Shown: positions 43,839 through 55,234 of the stretch, piece after piece
Numbering within the stretch: the first letter of the stretch is position 1
Layout: the number at the start of each line of letters is the position of its first letter
Source of the DNA: Piezodorus guildinii
Taxonomy: Eukaryota; Arthropoda; Insecta; Hemiptera; Pentatomidae
Length of the DNA: 64,000 nucleotides
Reading direction: 5' to 3'
Assembly (NCBI GenBank): GCA_023052935.1
Contig: CM041292.1
Span: 110,161,147 to 110,225,146 of the forward strand
The notes under the pieces: generated by a model
The model's database searches: none
Told to the model about the DNA's origin: nothing
What the model saw: only the letters and a program-made list of their open reading frames with translations
Made by a program: the position numbers and the translations under genes

Positions 43839-44339
43839 CTTTAGCGTGTTGCTAATAATTCAATAACGTACACAGTTTCACACAAACAACACTTTATTTA
43901 ATACAAGTATAACCTCCTTAGATCTTTTTTTCCAACCGCCAAAATCCACCATATGTTTCTATCAATTGATAACAATTATCAAAAATACTATATCATTTTG
44001 AGGAAGGTAATAGTTGGTTTGCTAAAATAAATTTAAAATTAGAACAATAATAGTAAGAAAAATAATGAATAATTAAACTGAAGACAATAATTGAAAATTT
44101 GGAGATATTAAATTTATATAAAAATCAATGCTGCATTACATTAGCAAACCAACTTTACTTAACCGCTTCGGCGTCATGTGACACCGCTGCTACAGCATTT
44201 TTGGGTAATTATTCCGAAGTGTCACTTCTGTTGACAAGTGGGCGTGGCCCTACTTATCCCTTGTGCACAGCTATGGTTACCTTACACTGCCCGCCTTTTT
44301 ACGGAGGGGTATCGTTACCCCCACCACACTACCCATTTC

Positions 44340-44640
44340 CCCTACTTTTTGAATTTCCCGCAATTATACGTTCACCCCGAGCCTCCTATTGTTTGAATTA
44401 CCCGCGTCTCCCCACCTCTCAACTTATTCCACTTCCTTGCGTAATTTACTTTTTGAATTTCCCGCGATTATACGTCCACACCAAACATCCTATTTTTTGA
44501 ATTACCCGCGTCTCCCCACCACTGAACTTACTGGACTTCATTTCCCAATTTCCTTTTTGAATTTCCCGCTAATAGATCATCTCCCACTGCACAATTTTTT
44601 AAATAACCCGCGTCTACCCACTATTCAACTAATACTTCCT
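44340..44640. repeat. Tandem repeat, about 118-bp unit, roughly 2.5-3 copies
   Basis: Alternating landmarks TTTTTGAATTTCCCGC and TTTGAATTACCCGCGTCTCC recur three times each (for example about 44347, 44450, 44551 for the first). Within the unit the two landmarks resemble each other, so it may itself be an older duplication. Open frames across it are by-products of periodicity. Confidence 0.85.
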
Positions 44641-45575
44641 TTCATCTTCCTTCCCTAATTTAACTTCTGTAAACTCTTAATATACCTTGCTATAAATATT
44701 ACTAAAAAAAATATTGCTATAATTTTAATTAAAAATACTGGTGCTACATTACTGACATTAGTGGCTTTTTACATAAATTGATCTATATAAGTAATAAATC
44801 AATGCATATTTAACAATCAATTAATTAATTGACCATATAAAGATTTAATTATTCATTAAATGGTTGGTAAATAAATATGAAGAATCAGATGGTCGGGTGG
44901 CAGTCATAAAATACTATAATAGAAAAAAAAAAAAATTTATTATTCTGGATAGGTGTGAATAGTTTTAAACAAAATATTTTCTTATGTTCTACGACCGCCA
45001 TTTCAACCATCTTATACTTCATACATGTAATTACTCCATATAAACTTAATATTTATTACCTAATATTTTCACCAAAAACCATTATTTATAATTGGCTAAG
45101 CTGTAACCAGAAAATTTCCATGCGCAATAAAATATGTGAAAGTCCATAGTGGGTCGGAATGACAATTAGACTATTACATTTTAAAAGGTACTCGCCAGGG
45201 ATTAAAGAATGTGTGTGTTGACATAATATAAAGGTAATAAATGTTAAATTTCGGTAAGAGTAATTTCCTAAGCCTATGAAAAAATGTATAAAACCTATGA
45301 AATGGAATATGGAAAATGCCATATAACTGCAAGTTGAAATATCTGTTTGGTGAGCCAAATATAGTGGCCATCCTAAGGGAAAGAAGACTGGATTAACTTG
45401 GGCCCAACCCAAGTAGGGGTGCAAGATGAGAGGCAATCAAAGTGAACCTGAAAGAAGGATAAACAGAACAACGTGTAACAGGTGAAAACAAAAACATCCA
45501 TCAACCAGTTTGGGGCGTAATTAATTAGAACTGACGAATAATTTAGCTGTTTATTGCAATAAACAATAAGAAATG
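44641..45575. other. AT-rich stretch, no gene supported
   Basis: A 116-codon hydrophobic minus-strand frame (45086-45436) has no family signature or flanking exon signals that I can defend and is not called. Confidence 0.4.
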
Positions 45576-45746
45576 TTTTGTTTAACGTTAAAAGGTGGTC
45601 CCGAGCCTCTGCAATGTCAGGTACTCGTTAAAGATCCCTATCCTAATAAAACCTGGATAGGCAAAATTTAGGACTCCCACTGTAGCATCGTCCGATTAGC
45701 CATAGCAGCATAAAGTGACGTTAAATAAATAAACAATAAACAATGT
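45576..45746 (+). mobile_element. 5'-truncated SINE copy (central-domain family)
   Basis: Begins at AACGTTAAAAGGTGGTCCCG and reproduces the rest of the 38030-38315 SINE with few differences (CTCTGCAATGTCAGGTACTC, TGTAGCATCGTCCGATTAGC, then GTGACGTTAAATAAATAAAC). Confidence 0.85.
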
Positions 45747-45939
45747 TTTGTTCAATTATTTTCAAAAATGAATCTCTGCAATAGACGAAAAATTGAGGGC
45801 TTACGTTTCAACATACGTAAAAACCGAATAACAAAAAAATAATAATTAAATTATCCAAATTAATCAATAACGAAAATGAGTTAATTGTCTATAACCAGCT
45901 AACTCAGCTATAATCATATTCAATAGTCTCGAAGTTTTA

Positions 45940-46040
45940 TTCGCTTTTCATCACTCTCTGTTATATTATGTACATCTTTGTAAATTAGATTTTATTTAAT
46001 TCTTAAAATCTTTAACTTTGCAACAGTATATTATACATTA
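45940..46040 (+). mobile_element. Interior fragment of the Helentron-like repeat
   Basis: CGCTTTTCATCACTCTCTGT and the following bases to AACAGTATATTATACATTAT resemble the interior of copy 3 (minus strand, about 42700-42600), in the plus orientation. Confidence 0.5.
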
Positions 46041-46044
46041 TACT

Positions 46045-46760
46045 ACTGCTCTTCTTGGTGTTCCTCTTCTATGGAGGGTTGGAAATGAGCATGTCAATAG
46101 GATGTATGTTCCTGGCTGCTCTCAATAGCTCCTTGCTACTGTAGTCCAACCAATCATTTATTGATTTCGAATCCGGTTCAGCCATGACCTTCCTCTGTCT
46201 TTCTTTCCTTGTAAGATGCGCTATACCATTCCATGTTTCTCTCCTCTTAAAAGTTGTTCAAAATACTGCAACTTCCTTGATTTGGTGGTTTTGATGATCC
46301 AATAAACTTTTCCCATTCTTCTTAATACTTCAATCTTGGACACTTTACCATCAAAGGATATGTTTAGTGCCCTGCGGTTAACCACATCTCAAATGCACTG
46401 ATGTTGATGATATGAGCTTCCCTCATCATCCAGGTTTCCATGTTATACAACAAATTAGAAAATACGTTAAAATTAACATTCTGGTTTGAAGTTTCAATGA
46501 TTGATTTCTGTTGCAGAAATGTATCTTCATTTTGAAATAGTCCGACCTTGCGATTCTAAATTGGATTTCCTTTAAAGTATACTCCATTTCTATTAATCTA
46601 CATTCCTAGGCATTTATACTTATGGACTCGTTCTACAGTAGTATTATTGATTGGCAGTTTTTGTTTTAAAAATGGTCAGATTTATCAATGATCAATCATG
46701 AATTTGGTCTTTTTTTCTTCAAATCGTATAACTTGCATCCTTGGCAGACCTTTCTCATGG
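46045..46760 (-). mobile_element. LINE RT C-terminal part, degenerate
   Basis: Minus-strand frames read VERVHKYKCLGM (the thumb Y-LG motif), a KMK-containing helix, NMETWMMREAHIINISAFEM (the W-T/M-L-K-E-H pattern of RTE/R4-like LINEs), EEWEKFIGSSKPPNQ and a basic tail. The piece from 46370-46510 recurs inverted at 47450-47600. Confidence 0.68.
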
Positions 46761-46789
46761 TTCTTTGTAGACACTGCAATGTACTAGAC

Positions 46790-47000
46790 CAGTGGTTTCC
46801 AACTAGTGGTCAGAGGGCTCTTAGGGGTCCGCGAGATGTCATTCGATAATTATTTTAAATTACTTCAACATAAAATATTTGTGAAGCCCCGGCTTTCCAT
46901 ATGGATATCACGCTCTGCGCTGACAAATTTAACATTCTAAGAGATATAATTGCTTGTGTTTATTGACATGTGCCTGCTATCATACAATCACAACCTTTAT
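46790..47000 (+). mobile_element. Possible hAT-type MITE end
   Basis: CCAGTGGTTTCCAACTAGTG followed by GGGGTCCGCGAGATGTCA resembles the widespread hAT terminal motif CAGTGGTTCTCAAC...GGGGTCGCGA. Only one end is evident. Confidence 0.4.
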
Positions 47001-47009
47001 ATTATCACA

Positions 47010-47660
47010 AAATCTTCTTCTCATTGACTCTAGCGTTAACCTCCAATAAGCCCTGATAGAATGGGAAGCAGTATTGGAACGTTATATTAGTGCCAGAAAA
47101 AGCGAAATTCAACATGTGGGGCGACAGCCCAAACAAATCCACATTATGTGCAAATAGGAGGAGCTTGAAGTGGTAAATGAGTTCTCCTACCTTGGAACTG
47201 TGATCAGCGGAAATGGAAAAGTACAACCTGAAATACCCCACAGGATAGGAAAAGCGAATAATATATACTATTCCACCAGCTAAACAATAGCAGGAAAGAG
47301 AGAGAGGTCAAGCTCCATATATTTAAATCCGAATATATGCCTGCTCTACTGTATGGAGCAGAGAGCTGGGTACTGTCGGATAAAGATGTAGTCATATAAC
47401 AGCAGCAGAAATGAAACAATAAGTAATCTTATATAATATAATAAAGTAATATAAATCTATCATTGAAACTTCAAGCCAGAATGTTGATTTTAACTTATTG
47501 ATGAGGGAAGCTCATATTATTTGTCATTTTTATATCATATCAGTGCATTTGAGATGTGGTTAACCAGAGGATACTAAACATGCCCTTGGGTGATGGGTGT
47601 CCACCATTGAAGTATCAAGAAAAATCACTTTCCTTCTGTGACCTAATTAAAAAGGCCTGC
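47010..47660 (+). mobile_element. RTE-like LINE RT C-terminal remnant
   Basis: Plus-strand frames contain EELEVVNEFSYLGTVISGNG then a HRIGKANNIYYSTS helix and PALLYGAESWVLSDKD, the thumb-to-C-terminal region of RTE-like RT (F-x-YLG, then LLYG-ES/CW). From about 47440 a piece homologous to 46370-46510 follows in the opposite orientation to that copy. Confidence 0.75.
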
Positions 47661-48330
47661 CATTATACTTACCTTGCCTCTTATCTTTCACCCCCTATCA
47701 TTAATTCAATGGTAACATAAAAATGAAGTTCAAGAAGCCGGATAAATCTTTCACATGATATGGTTTCAACAAAGGCAGGATACAAAAGTATCATCATACC
47801 ATCAGCCATATAACACTGAAATGGGGAAATGAAAAAATAAGTTTAAAACCTATAAATCAACCTAATATACTGGAAGCCAGAGGCAGGCAGGCAGGCACTG
47901 AAATATAACATAAGGTGCAGAAACATCCAGAGAATAACTTGCAAAACAAGAAGGGATAGTATAAGGAATCAGATAATACCAGGAAGAATTTACTTTAAGG
48001 AAAATCACTGAATAGAAACAGTTTATGTCATATACAGACTGTAAATAATAAAAATATGTTTAAATACAGGAACATTACAGAATAAATTACAAAGAAAATT
48101 CAATGTGATATATATACAATAAATTAACCAATTATACATGAATTTGTTATAAAGAATAACAATACAAATCAAAGCATATTGAACAAAACTACTTATAGTT
48201 ATTATAGAGTAGCATATTACAAATGACGTGATATATATATATAAAGAAGGTTCTCCCTAAAATATTACACATTTTATCAAGAAAAAAATAAATATCTCTC
48301 TTGAACAATAATCAATAATGCCTGAGTATA
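47661..48330. other. Non-coding stretch
   Basis: No gene seen. Confidence 0.45.
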
Positions 48331-49330
48331 AAAATAAAAAATGAAATTCCAGACCTCACAGTGAAAATGATACACTTCAATAAAATTCAATTTCAAAGTA
48401 ATTTTATATAACTTTAATATCTTGTTGGAAGTCCTTTGTTGTTGATTACTTCTCTTAAGCGGTTTGGCATGGATTCCACAAGTTTTTGGGTAAAATCCGG
48501 GGTAATTTTCTCCCATTCTTCCAAGAGTGCCTTTTTTAGATTTTCTTTGTTTGTAATATTATGTTTTCAAATTTGTCTCCAATTTTGCCCACAAATGTTC
48601 AATGATATTTAAATAGGGTGACCGCAGGTGTCCCAGTCTTTCACTATCAACGAAGAATGCTTGGGGTCATTATCTTGGTAAAAGTAAAAATACCTTTTAA
48701 TCCAAGTTTTTCAGCACTTACCTTCAGATTTTGCCTTGATATGTCCACATATAAATGTTCATCCATTATACCTTCTATGAAATGCAGATTTCCCACACCA
48801 GAGGCTGCCATGCATCCCCACATCACACTTCCACCTCCATGTTTCACAGTCGGTAAGAGATTTTGCTTGGAAAATGCTTCTCCAGGTTTTCTCCTAATGT
48901 ATCCACATCCATCCGACCCAAAAATGTTAAATTTGCTTTCATAAGCAAAAATAAACTTTTTCCAAAACTCAAATTCTTTGGAAATGTGCTCATTTGCAAA
49001 TTTTAGCCGGTCTTTTTTTATTTTTTTTTACTAATGAACAGCTTTTACCTAGCAACTCTACCATGAAAATTGTGTTTCCTTAGGACGCGACACACACAGT
49101 TTCCGCACTAGCAATGTTCTTTAAATAATTTTCCACTTCACTTGCAATTTTTGGTGCACTCATTCTTGGGTTTATTTTTTCCATATTTCAGAATCCACCT
49201 TTCGTGAGCATCGGAAAGTATCTTTTTCTACTGTTGCATGACTTTTCTGAAAAAGTTTGCCAATTTCTCTATACGATTTTCTTTTGTTGAACTGTTGTAT
49301 AATGAGTTCTCTTTCTCTTACCGTTGTGTA
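48331..49330 (-). mobile_element. Tc1-type transposon, frameshifted transposase
   Basis: On the minus strand the transposase remains run from an N-terminal helix-turn-helix (RELIIQQFNKRKSYREIGKL) through the first catalytic region (FIFAYESKFNIFGSDG, with E/D variation) and RRKPGEAFSKQNLLPTVKHG, then GGGSVMWGCMAASGVGNLHF with IEGIMD, to the C terminus (ESMPNRLREVI, frame-shifted). At least three frameshifts and an in-frame deletion remove the second aspartate region (the usual D-N-A/G-P-H). Terminal repeats were not resolved. Confidence 0.88.
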
Positions 49331-49784
49331 CCGACTCCAATGAAAATTCAACCCCCCTTCAACTACTTATTTCTATTGTTTATTCAATAAAATATTCTAT
49401 ATATTTAATAGGATGCTCCTAAATTTTTATTTTAAGGGAAGAATTTAAATTAATAAACCATTGGTAAGATTCTCAATACTTGTGTTACTTTAAGGATCAA
49501 GGATACCATTGAAAAATGCTAATCAATTTTTTCAAAACTAGAATCTTTTCTCATGAAAATAATTAGAAAAGTCTTTATAAAACTTTTATTTTAAAATTCT
49601 GATAAATCAGTCCATTTAAACAAAAAATCAAACCCTGCCTACAAGTAATATCTCATGGACGATGAGGCATTATTCCTTGCATAGGTAGCTCCTCAATTTA
49701 CATGTCATGTTAGGAAGAAATGTTATTTATGGATGGAATTAAAAATGCTAATCAATAAAAATGTTTGGAATAGACAATCTTTTA
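49331..49784. other. Non-coding stretch
   Basis: No gene seen. It probably includes one terminal region of the Tc1 element. Confidence 0.4.
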
Positions 49785-49870
49785 TTTCACAAATAATACA
49801 TTCAAGTCTTCTTCTTGGAGCCTCCTGGCAGCCTCCACATCCAGCAATCATTCCAGTGGGTTGTTCTGAG
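49785..49870 (-). other. Short exon-like open segment, unrecognised
   Basis: After a TTATTTCTCAG acceptor-like sequence one frame reads QPTGMIAGCGGCQEAPRRRL then ECIICEIK, with two Cys pairs (CGGC and CIIC). It may be the zinc-ribbon end of the THAP-type transposase remnant to its right, but I cannot confirm that. Confidence 0.3.
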
Positions 49871-50129
49871 AAATAAAATAAATTAATATGCATAATATAA
49901 ACTATACACATAATCATAATAATAGTTTTATAGTTAATGCAAAAATATATGGGATATAAAATACAAAAAAAATAAAACAATAAAATGGATATATACATAA
50001 TATAAAATAATGAAACGGCTAATTAGTTATAATAAAAAGCATGTTTCATGAAAAATATATTAACTATTATTAAAGAAATGGAAACTTCTTAATTGCCTCT
50101 AAACAAGGTAATTTTGTTGTTGAACTGCC

Positions 50130-51480
50130 TTACACTCACCCCTTGGGCCACTTCAGATATACTTTTGTAAGAGTAGTACATTCATATAATATTTAATAAT
50201 TACTTTAATAAGGTGGTACATATGACTATAATCAACGCTCTGATTTAATATGTGCGGTGAACGACAGCTGAAAGCTTGCTGGTCAAGGCTTTTTTGGAAA
50301 ATTGATATCGTTAAAGCCTTCTCTGAATAGGTGCTCCAATGATGCAAGCCTCTTACTTTTGTAAATCCACACAGAGCTTACTCTGTGTTTCTACAAACTA
50401 TGAACACTTCCTGGTTTGTATAAAGTAAACCACCCTTATCTTTAATATGTATCAAACCAGATGAAAGGGGCACATTGCTCCATAAAGGTGGATAAACACA
50501 CCGTACAATGAATGCTTTTCTCAATTTTTTTAACTACAAAGCCATATATATATTTTATAACTTGCTAACTATAGTGGCTGAGGTCAAATGATATGTAATC
50601 ATGATCAGATGGTAATTGGTTCTCGAGGTTTTCTACCCTCAACATACTTGAACTGGAACATGTCAAAATAGTCATGTTCTCAATGGGCTGACAACTGCCA
50701 CCTACTGGTGCATGCAGCTCCTTTTGCACTAGTATTTTTTTCATTAATTTAGTCAATTGAAAGGCTGCTGGGTTATTGTTATACCCAAACTTTGAACTTA
50801 TATGTCCGAAAAAAATCTCGAGGTGGTCTTGGCTTGACTTATAAAATGGAATGTACTTTACAAGTTTCTCTTAAATGACTAATTTGTCACATAAATATTG
50901 AGCATTTTCAATGACAACTATAAAGCCTGTAAAACCAATTCTCCTTTTTTCATCAATGACATGGAGATGTTTGTTGTTGCTTTTATTAAATTAAAATTTT
51001 ATTATATACACCTGCTGGAGTAAAGAAGATGGAGCTACCTCGTGCACAGCTGTATCAGCAGGTATTGCGTCCTTTTCATTATTATTACAATCAAGCTTCT
51101 TCCTAGTTGTCCGTTTTGCAGGAGACTTTCTTTTCTAAAATTAACTTTTAACACTTGACTTACTAAAAATTTGAGTTTGCAATCTTTCATATGAATATTT
51201 ATTTCATAATTGCCACTCACCACTACAATCATTAGTTTCAAATGGTCAGGATAGGCCTCAAACACATTTGGTATTGATCCGGGTTTAAGCCGTGGTCTAC
51301 TAATGTAAGTTGTCTCAACTTGATCAGCAATGAAATGTTAACTATTACTATCATATTTTGCAGGAACCCAATTGACTCTTTTTACAGCATTTATCCAGGC
51401 TTATCTTCTTTCTGGTTCCTTTAGACCAGGAAACCTACAAAATATATCATTAAAATACAACAACATTACTTAAATGTACA
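50130..51480 (-). mobile_element. Remnant of a THAP-domain (P-element-like) transposase
   Basis: From the right, minus-strand frames give FPGLKEPERR, AWINAVKRVNWVPAKY, FIADQVETTYISRPRLKPGS and IPNVFEAYPDHLK. This is the last two-thirds of a THAP zinc-finger domain: the F-P, W and W-x-P landmarks, HF-I-A-D (its histidine kept), and the closing A-x-P-x-x-F. Further left come a spacer and a block around 50350-50150 (LNQSVDYSHMYHLIKVIIKY) resembling the C-terminal part of P-element/THAP9-like transposases. Several stops are present. Transposon origin is inferred from layout; a domesticated THAP gene is possible but broken. Confidence 0.55.
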
Positions 51481-51955
51481 AGTCAAGTACCAGAAAAAAT
51501 CAACATTCTTTATTTTAGATAGTTTATATTTAACCAATCATGTTATATAAAATTACATACTCTACCTAATCTAGAATAAAAAACATCAAAAGTATTCAAG
51601 GTAAATGCAAAACAGTAAACAGACACCTGGGAAAAAAATTAGATAATTTGATACCTTTCAACAGTATTAGACCTGTTTACATATTATTCTTTACATTCGA
51701 AACCAATTATTAATTTATTTCACTTTGTCAGTACATATAAACTTGTATTTCACGATTTGCCAGCAAAAATTATAGGTTTCAGGATCAATCAAAAAGTTAT
51801 GCTCAAAAAATTGTATAAACATACGTATATCTAATTAAAGATGAAACACTTACCTAAAAAAGCTCAGTTTCTTTATAAGATTATCCTTGCCAGAATTATT
51901 ACATAGTTGGAAATTATGTATATAGATAGAAGACGAATAAAGTAAGTGACAACTG
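51481..51955. other. AT-rich stretch, no gene
   Basis: Nothing recognisable. Confidence 0.5.
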
Positions 51956-52347
51956 ACAGCAATAGCAATACGCAAACAATGGCGGCTATGCAGGTATTAG
52001 TTACTTAAATTGCCCTCCATACTATAACAAACTCCTTGGGTTTTAATAAGTATTTTGAATTTGGCGCCATAAGTCGGGTGGAAGACACCTAGGATAAATA
52101 TACTAACCTTTATTTCTAAAGACGTGGGTAGTATGGTGGGGGTGATAGAATTTAGCGCCCAAAGCCGGGTGGAAGACAACTAAGCTCAACAATATCACTC
52201 TGGATAATCATAAAAAGGGCTACTGATAAGAGAAGTGACACTTCGGAACAGTTACCCATTTTTGGAAGTTTACCTCTTACATGCTCAGCACTAGTGGAAA
52301 GATAAGATACGGGGTCAATTGACCCCGTACCGCACTGAACGTGTTAA
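51956..52347. mobile_element. PiggyBac-type MITE-like end with duplicated block and palindrome
   Basis: Two related blocks, GCGCCATAAGTCGGGTGGAA and GCGCCCAAAGCCGGGTGGAA, start about 92 bases apart (about 52065 and 52157). A perfect 22-base palindrome centred on GGTCAATTGACC lies at 52308-52329. From there CGCACTGAACGTG leads to TTAA (52344-52347), so reading inward from TTAA gives CACGTTCAGTGCGG, a piggyBac-like end. The block AAGTGACACTTCGGAACAGT (near 52231) recurs in inverted form at 44200-44225. Confidence 0.5.
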
Positions 52348-52399
52348 GACTCCATTATATAATTAATAATAAAAAAGACGGATTTTGTGACAAGTAACA

Positions 52400-53640
52400 G
52401 GTATCATCTACAACTTTAAATATCACATATGCTGGGAAGATTGATTGTTTAGGAGATTGAGAAATAGTTGATGTTTAAAAGTGGATAATGATAAGGCTTT
52501 ATGAATGGATATAGGCAAGGAATTCCAAAATAGGGTAGCATAACAATGAATTTACATGAATTTAACAATGAATGAACAAGGAATAACAAATGATTTTTTT
52601 AAAGAGGCGGATGTGCAGGAAGGTATATAAGTTTATGGGTTGGGATCTAGTGTTTACTGAATGGACAGAGAAACAAGAAGTAAGCATATCAAGAGTTTTT
52701 GTTTTAAAAGGTGGAAGAAACAGATACCAAGGAGTTATTGTCGACGGAAAGAGGGATAGAGCCAATTCGGTATACCTGCTAGAAAAATGGCAAACCTCGA
52801 AATTCCACGTGTGAATCTTATAAAGGAATTCAACAGTCTCTTTGTCTCATGACAAACCTCTGGGACATTGCACTATATACGAGGAAACCGTAGTCAAACT
52901 GGGGGAAAATGAAGGAAGAGACCAGTAGCATACGGGTTTTATGTGGGATATTATCAGAAAATCTTAGAAATTGTTTTAGAATGGCAATGGACTTTCGGGT
53001 GATTTGAGAAATATGGCTACTCCAAGATAGGTTCTGATCAATAATGACTGCAATGTTTCTTACTGAGCTTTGGAAGTGGGTAGGTAGGCTATTGAGGTAA
53101 ATTAGGGTATAATACGGAAAAGAATTCAGAAGATGCTTAGAAACGATGAGGATGGCTTTGCTTTTTCCTGCATCCAGCTTCAAATCAGTGGTCGTAGGTT
53201 ATGCATAGATGTTATCAATATATTATTGTAATTTTTGGATAGCCTCGAGCATTTCGGAAGGATGGAAAGAAAGATAGGTTTGCAGATCATCTGCATATAG
53301 GTATTATTGTGAGTGACGGATGCAGTCAGGAAGGTCATTGGAAGAAAGAGTTAGCGAGAAAGATGATCCCTGAGGAACACCACTTGTTAGTGAAATTGAG
53401 GAGGAAGGGTGTTCATTTGATATGATCATAGTTTGGATCGAGAGGATAAAAAAGAAACAAACCATTTTAAGACTCTACATGATATCTACAGGTTTTGGAG
53501 TTTGGAAACAAGGATTTTATGATTAAGTGAATTGAATGCTTTTGAGAAATCGAAGATCAAAATAGTGATTTCTTGTTGGTCTATTAAGGATTTTAGGTCT
53601 TTGGTGATTTTTAACAGTTAACAGTAACGGCTCCATTTGT
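52400..53640 (-). mobile_element. CR1/Jockey-like LINE RT, minus-strand copy
   Basis: Minus-strand order: ILIFDFSKAFNSLNHKILVS (motif A), SGVPQGSSFS (motif B), LYADDLQTYLSFHPSEMLEA (catalytic YADD), LKLDAGKSKAILIVSKHLLN, then the thumb VRNIAVIIDQNLSWSSHISQ, ITRKSIAILKQFLRF and SSFIFPQFDYGFLVYSAMSQ. It is the same family as 14560-16470 but keeps the catalytic box. Stops and frameshifts occur; the part 53183-52830 is open for 117 codons. Neither end is defined. Confidence 0.88.
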
Positions 53641-53699
53641 ATAGGGATTGCTCTAGACACAAATAGATAAAATTATTATATTTGTGACCTATTAATCTT

Positions 53700-55160
53700 T
53701 AATTTTAATCAGCAAAAGAGGTGCTTGGCGTTAAAGAGTGTGTGCAGCGGAGACCATCCTAATTTTATAAAGAATGGGCCCAAGCAACGGAGGCAAAGAA
53801 TGCTGCATACAAGAATATGATCCAAAGAAAGCACACAAGAGGATCGATCAACAGAACAATATAGAGAATTACGGAAGAAAGAGAAAAAGCTTCACAGGCA
53901 AAAGAAAAGGACATGGCACCGCAAGCAGATTTTAGAGATAAAATAGTTGAGAAGCACGGCAGAGATCTTTAAGTTCTATGGGAAAATCAGTCGTACCACA
54001 ATAGGGTTAAAACCTTGAGTTAAGTCTTGCAAAGCTGAGAGTGAAAGACTGTTGATCGAAAAAAGATGCTTTAATGTCAAGATGGAGTCGGCATTTTCAG
54101 ACTAATGCCCGGGATAAAAGTGAAAAACTAAGCTGGTTTGATGATAATAGAAACGGTATTGATGAGCAAGATCCACCAGAGAATGGAAATGATAGAGGCA
54201 ATTGAAAAATAATAAGTCTCCGGGTGAAGATGGGATCCCAGCAGAATTATTTAGGAAAGGGGCTGAAACCTTACTTAATGAAATGTATGATGTTATACTT
54301 TTCATATGGGTTAATGAGAAAATGCCAAAGCAGTGGAGGAAAAAGAAACAATTATTTGCACTATACATAAAATGGAGACTTACTTCAGTGTACGAATTAT
54401 CGAGGTATTACCTTACTCCAGTGTGCATTTAAGGTATTGTCTAATATTTTTCACAAGAGGCTCATACCATTTACCGAAAGAGAGATAGGAGACTACCAGG
54501 TAGGTTTTCGCAGCGGGAGGTCAACGGTAAACCAGATCTTTAGCCTTAGGACCATCCTCGAGAAAGCAATAGAATATAAAATGCCCACACATCACCTCTT
54601 CATAGATTTCAGAATGGCATATGATAGCATCAAACGAGACAAACTCTATGAGGCTATGAGGGAGTTAGGAGTATCTTCTAAATTGATATGCCTAATTGCA
54701 ATGACTATGGATGAAACCAATTGTATAGTCCAAATGCAGGGGAAACTCTCCCCAGAATTCAAGACTTTAAGAGGCCTAAGCCAGGGAGATGCCCTAGAAT
54801 GCATATTATTCAATTTGGTTTCAGAAAGGATTATTCAGCAGTCTAAAATCCAAACGAATGTTGTACGACTTGTACAATTGTTAGGATATGCAGATGATTT
54901 GGATATTGTTGGACGTTCATTTTAAACATTGCAGGAAGCATTTTTATCATTGATGGAGGCGCAGATGAAAAGGGACTGTGCATCAACGAAGAGGAAACTA
55001 AATATATGAGGACTAGTGAATCTATAAACAATGGAATCCAGGATTTTGTAGAAATGTGTCCTAATAAATTTCAGAAAGTGGATAGTTTCATTTATCTAGA
55101 GAAAGTATTGTAAGCGCTTCTAATGATGTGTCCCTCGAAATAAAGAAAAGAATATTTAAT
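53700..55160 (+). mobile_element. RTE-like LINE, RT region with intact YADD
   Basis: A decayed endonuclease-RT linker (53700-54190) is followed by KNNKSPGEDGIPAELFRKGA, then in a shifted frame LSNIFHKRLIPFTEREIGDY, QVGFRSGRSTVNQIFSLRTI, motif A (HHLFIDFRMAYDSIKRDKLY), motif B (LRGLSQGDALECILFNLVSE) and the catalytic box (LLGYADDLDIVGRS). The 162-codon frame at 54437-54925 is the best-preserved part. The sequence after 54925 is frameshifted and stops resembling RT near 55160, giving way to a pogo-type transposon. Relatives: 6781-9650, 481-1145. Confidence 0.92.
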
Positions 55161-55234
55161 GCCAATAGATGCTATTCTGGGTAGCAGAGACATCTGGGGA
55201 GCCCATTTTTATCCAGGCCAACTAAAATAATGTT

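Larger units (their letters stand above)
43008..44194 (-). mobile_element. Gypsy-type LTR retrotransposon fragment with inverted LTR ends
   Basis: On the minus strand: LTR 44194-43847 (TGTAGCAGCGGTG... to ...TTAGCAACA), an 8-base spacer, a primer-binding site, and the gag start, cut at about 43111. There it joins the first 103 bases of an LTR in the opposite orientation (43008-43110). Both outer ends of the insertion are therefore the LTR 5' terminus, and both are flanked by the same 4 bases, GCAT (43004-43007, 44195-44198). The gag type and the tRNA-Trp primer suggest the CsRn1/Mag-like group of Gypsy elements. Confidence 0.85.

Noticed and set aside
45086..45436. A 116-codon hydrophobic minus-strand frame as a membrane protein
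   Set aside because: No family motif, no supportive splice sites or homologous neighbour; hydrophobic chance frames are common in AT-rich DNA.
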